A DNA stretch of 64,000 nucleotides, from the NCBI RefSeq assembly GCF_000708595.2, contig NZ_JARP01000002.1:372001-436000 (forward strand), read 5' to 3'. The DNA comes from Flavobacterium sp. KJJ. Lineage in GTDB: Bacteria > Bacteroidota > Bacteroidia > Flavobacteriales > Flavobacteriaceae. Below are positions 61,237 to 64,000 of this stretch, piece after piece. The notes under the pieces are model-generated. The model had not been told where the DNA came from. It saw only the letters and a list, made by a program, of their open reading frames with translations, and searched no databases. Each line of letters starts with the position of its first letter. Position 1 is the stretch's first letter. The translations under genes and the position numbers were made by a program.

Positions 61237-62730
61237 TTAGTAACCTGGATTTTGTTTAAGACCTGGATTAGCGTTTAAGGCAGAAGTAGGAATCGGGAAG
61301 ATTTTTCTATAAGCTGCAGAAGCTTCTTTGAATTGTTTTGGCAGTAAAAATTTGTCAAAACGAATCATATCTTGTCTTCTGTGACCTTCCCAGTTTAGTT
61401 CAAGACCTCTTTCTGTATAAATATCATCAAGAGTTGGGTTAGCAGCTAACGCTCCAATTCCCGCACGAGTTCTTACGGCGTCTACAAAAGATTTTGCTGC
61501 TGCTGGATTGTTTAAGCGAACGTTACATTCGGCAATCATCAAAAGAACATCGGCATATCTGTAAATCGGGAAATCATTAGATGCGCCTCCGCCGTTACGT
61601 GGCGTTACAGGATAAAATTTCACATTACGAACACCTTCTTGTGCTCCAGCTCCTGGATTATCTAATGAACTAATGTCAAGAGTGTAATTTGTACCGCCCG
61701 GCTGTTCTCCAATTAAAAATTGTTTTTTACGAACATCGGTGTCTGTGTACTGCTGATAAAAATCTTTAGGAACAATAGTACCGTTCCAGCCGCTGTAACC
61801 AAATAAGGCTTGAGCATGAGGGCCAAATAAACTGCGGACAGTAAAAATGTTACGAGAAACAATATCAACAGTGGTGTAGATTGATAAAATAGTTTCATCA
61901 GCAGGAAGGACATCTCCAAATAACTCATAATATGTATTCCCAAGTGCGCTTGCAGCATTTGCATTTGCAGGATGCAAACTAAAACCGCCTTCGCTTACTT
62001 TGTTGCAGGCTGCTAAACATTCAGCCCATTTTGCCTCGCCAGTATATACTTGAGCATTCAAATACACTTTTGCCAATAAGGTATAACCAGCCCATTTATT
62101 AAATCTTCCGTAATAATTACCGCCTTTTGTTCCAGAAAGTAATTCTACGTTTTCAGTCAATTCTTTTACAATAAAGTCGTAAACTTCTTTTCGGCCAGCT
62201 TGTGGAATTTTATCTACTGTAATATTATTGTCTGTATAGAACGGAATGTTTCCGTAATCATCCATTAATAAATAATAGAAAAAAGCGCGTAATACTTTAG
62301 CTTCTGCAATTTTTGAAGCATCGGCTTTTGCAGTTTCTAATTGCGAAATGGCCAAGTTTGCATTGAAGATCGATTTGTAAAGCCAGTTCCAAGTGTTGTT
62401 TACCATTAAATCAGTTGGCAGCCATTGATGCATGTATACACGCGCAAAATCTAATTGCCAGTCACCTGTATTTCTATGCGGAATCACCTGTTCATCAGCA
62501 GACATACAGTTTAAATCGTACCATCCATTATCAGCTCCGGCGTAACCTACACCATTCCAGTTTCCTCCAACTTGAGCATAAACACTAGCAAGAGCGATAT
62601 CAGCTCCTTCTGGAGTTCCGTAAAAGTCTTCAGAACGATATTTATCGTAAACATTTTCATCTACATTGGTACAACCAACAAGAGATAGGAAACAAACGCT
62701 TCCTAATAATATTATATTTTTAAGTTTCAT
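61237..62730 (-). CDS. susD: SusD-like starch-binding lipoprotein
   Basis: 497 aa. Lipoprotein signal (GSVCFLSLVGCTNVDE). RagB/SusD family: N-terminal TPR-like helices beginning DENVYDKYRSEDFYGTPEGA, WNWLYKSIFNANLAI, then EAKVLRAFFYYLLMDDYGNIP, and the C-terminal ERGLELNWEGHRRQDMIRFD with QNPGY at the end. It forms the lid over the SusC channel and binds glycan. Aromatic and Asn/Arg-rich loops fit starch binding but do not prove it. It follows susC by 8 bp. Confidence 0.95.
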   Translation of the reverse strand: MKLKNIILLGSVCFLSLVGCTNVDENVYDKYRSEDFYGTPEGADIALASVYAQVGGNWNGVGYAGADNGWYDLNCMSADEQVIPHRNTGDWQLDFARVYMHQWLPTDLMVNNTWNWLYKSIFNANLAISQLETAKADASKIAEAKVLRAFFYYLLMDDYGNIPFYTDNNITVDKIPQAGRKEVYDFIVKELTENVELLSGTKGGNYYGRFNKWAGYTLLAKVYLNAQVYTGEAKWAECLAACNKVSEGGFSLHPANANAASALGNTYYELFGDVLPADETILSIYTTVDIVSRNIFTVRSLFGPHAQALFGYSGWNGTIVPKDFYQQYTDTDVRKKQFLIGEQPGGTNYTLDISSLDNPGAGAQEGVRNVKFYPVTPRNGGGASNDFPIYRYADVLLMIAECNVRLNNPAAAKSFVDAVRTRAGIGALAANPTLDDIYTERGLELNWEGHRRQDMIRFDKFLLPKQFKEASAAYRKIFPIPTSALNANPGLKQNPGY

Positions 62731-62738
62731 TTCTTTTA

Positions 62739-64000
62739 CTATTTAAATTTTACATTCAAACCGATTGCGATACTTCTGGTACGTGGATAAATCCCCTTAT
62801 CAACGCCAAAGTTGTCCTCAAGTTTACCACTTCCGCTCAAAGTTATTTCTGGGTCTATACCCGAATAATTTGTAAAAAGTAAAAGGTTGTTTCCGGTAAG
62901 CGAAAGTCTAACAGATTCGATGTATTTAACATCAGTAAAACGAAAGTTATATCCGGCAGTAACATTTTCTAAACGTAAAAATGAACCATCTTCTAAATAC
63001 ATATCTGAGGCATAAGGAGAAGTATAAATTCCTTCATCGACAGCACTTTCTAAAATGTTTGATTTACCAATATTTTCCAATTTGCTTATGTTAGATCGTA
63101 CTTGATTGTAAATTTTATTTCCTCCAGAGCCTCTCCACAACATCGAAGCATCAAAGTTTTTATGAACGAAAGTTGGGTTGAAAGCATATGTATATTTTGG
63201 CAATGCAGAACCTTTTAAGTATCGGTCTGGACTTCTGTCTCCTTGATCGATAATGCCATTTCCGTCACGATCTAAAACAGTTTCTACTCCAGCCGCATCT
63301 ACGCCTGTGTGTTGTAAAATATTGAAAGTTCCTACTGGCTGTCCTTTTATCAAATAGGAGTTTGGAGCTCCCCAGCTTACATAATCAGTATTTAAAGGAA
63401 CTCCGTTGATACTTCCACTTAAATTAAGTACTTCGTTTTTCATTAGAGAAACATTTCCTGCTAATGTTAAAGTTGTATTTTCAGATCTGATGACATCATA
63501 TCCAAGAGCAATCTCTAAACCTTTATTTGAAATACTTCCAACATTTGCTTTAATTTTATCAAAAGGATAAGGAGGCTGAGGTACAGTGTAATCAAATAAT
63601 AAATTATCTGTCGTAGAAGTGTACACATCAATTGTTCCTCTTAATCGACTGTCTAAAAGAGCGAAATCAAGACCAATATTGGTCTGCTTTTTAGTTTCCC
63701 ATTTTAAATCAGGATTTGCATTTTGACTAATGTTAAAATTGGTGATTTGAGAGCCTCCAAAATAAGTGACGCCAGAACCTCCAACTAATGATAATGAACT
63801 TTGCGGACCAAGACCTTGCTGGTTACCCGTTTCACCATATCCAACGCGTAATTTTAATTCGTTGAAAATAGTCTGATTTGCCATGAAGTTTTCTTTGGTA
63901 ATTTGCCAAGCTATAGATGCAGATGGAAAATAGCCCCATTTATTGTTCGCTCCAAATACAGACGCACCATCTTTTCTAATACTTCCTGTAAATAAATAAC
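62739..64000 (-). CDS. susC: SusC-like TonB-dependent maltodextrin transporter (5' end outside the window)
   Basis: C-terminal 420 residues of a SusC-type TonB receptor; the frame stays open to the last base. Upstream of residue 63884 it continues as GSIRKDGASVFGANNKWG and then YFPSASIAWQ, the classic SusC barrel block. The C-terminus is LEDGSFLRLENVTAGYNF and a final aromatic-rich beta-signal (TRSIAIGLNVKFK). It imports oligosaccharides across the outer membrane with energy from TonB. It heads the susCDE-GH13-GH97-GH13 cluster; promoter and any SusR/MalR regulator lie beyond 64000. Confidence 0.95.
   Translation of the reverse strand, partial: YLFTGSIRKDGASVFGANNKWGYFPSASIAWQITKENFMANQTIFNELKLRVGYGETGNQQGLGPQSSLSLVGGSGVTYFGGSQITNFNISQNANPDLKWETKKQTNIGLDFALLDSRLRGTIDVYTSTTDNLLFDYTVPQPPYPFDKIKANVGSISNKGLEIALGYDVIRSENTTLTLAGNVSLMKNEVLNLSGSINGVPLNTDYVSWGAPNSYLIKGQPVGTFNILQHTGVDAAGVETVLDRDGNGIIDQGDRSPDRYLKGSALPKYTYAFNPTFVHKNFDASMLWRGSGGNKIYNQVRSNISKLENIGKSNILESAVDEGIYTSPYASDMYLEDGSFLRLENVTAGYNFRFTDVKYIESVRLSLTGNNLLLFTNYSGIDPEITLSGSGKLEDNFGVDKGIYPRTRSIAIGLNVKFK

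Overview
The window is low-GC chromosomal DNA from a member of the Bacteroidota, almost certainly a Flavobacterium or close relative. Four things point there. Promoters have the Bacteroidota form TTG-N17..23-TAnnTTTG rather than sigma70 boxes. There are SusC/SusD/SusE proteins, and type IX secretion (T9SS) C-terminal sorting domains. Families largely confined to the phylum occur (DUF2480, DUF3078, DUF5689). An SDR-type L-threonine dehydrogenase of the flavobacterial kind is present. No phage, insertion sequence, CRISPR array or rRNA was seen. This is mostly ordinary core chromosome with a few accessory islands.

Layout. 1-1.4 kb: tail of a C1-family aminopeptidase, a small TPR protein, and two identical tandem tRNA-Asn genes. 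1.5-7 kb: rseP, an Old Yellow Enzyme, a Gfo/Idh/MocA oxidoreductase and an MFS transporter. 7-12.2 kb: a TonB-dependent receptor with its DUF5689 lipoprotein partner, and an exported protein. 12.4-15.3 kb: hflX, DUF3078, DUF2480.

15.4-25.1 kb: an iron-sulfur assembly (suf) cluster read on the minus strand as iscA/sufA, sufB, sufC, sufD, sufS, sufE, sufT. It is broken up by unrelated genes: a YoeB-like toxin with its antitoxin, a flavodoxin-like reductase, a four-helix-bundle gene framed by inverted repeats, a serine hydrolase on the opposite strand, and a small lipoprotein. 25.5-30.4 kb: a coiled-coil membrane protein, an MBL-fold hydrolase, and a two-gene exported operon of unknown function.

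30.7-40.5 kb: the most unusual part. Two very large T9SS leucine-rich-repeat proteins (1198 and 1747 aa) are built from reiterated modules. The larger sits in an operon with a two-domain FN3-like lipoprotein. Both LRR genes have the same 16-bp dyad TTACG-N6-CGTAA exactly 21 bp upstream of a TAnACTTG box, so they look co-regulated.

40.7-49.5 kb: a subtilase lipoprotein, an M1 metallopeptidase, DUF418, DUF885, threonine dehydrogenase and a small lipoprotein. 49.5-52.9 kb: mfd. 53-64 kb: a starch/maltodextrin utilisation locus on the minus strand: susC (cut by the window end), susD, susE-like, a GH13 lipoprotein, a GH97 alpha-glucosidase, and a multidomain T9SS GH13 protein. The likely flow is surface cleavage by the GH13 enzymes, capture and import by SusE/SusD/SusC, and trimming to glucose by GH97.

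Intergenic regions carry families of imperfect palindromes (CCGCAAAG..CTTTGCGG, GCCACGAATT..AATTCGTGGC and others). All functions are read from protein sequence by eye. No similarity search was run.
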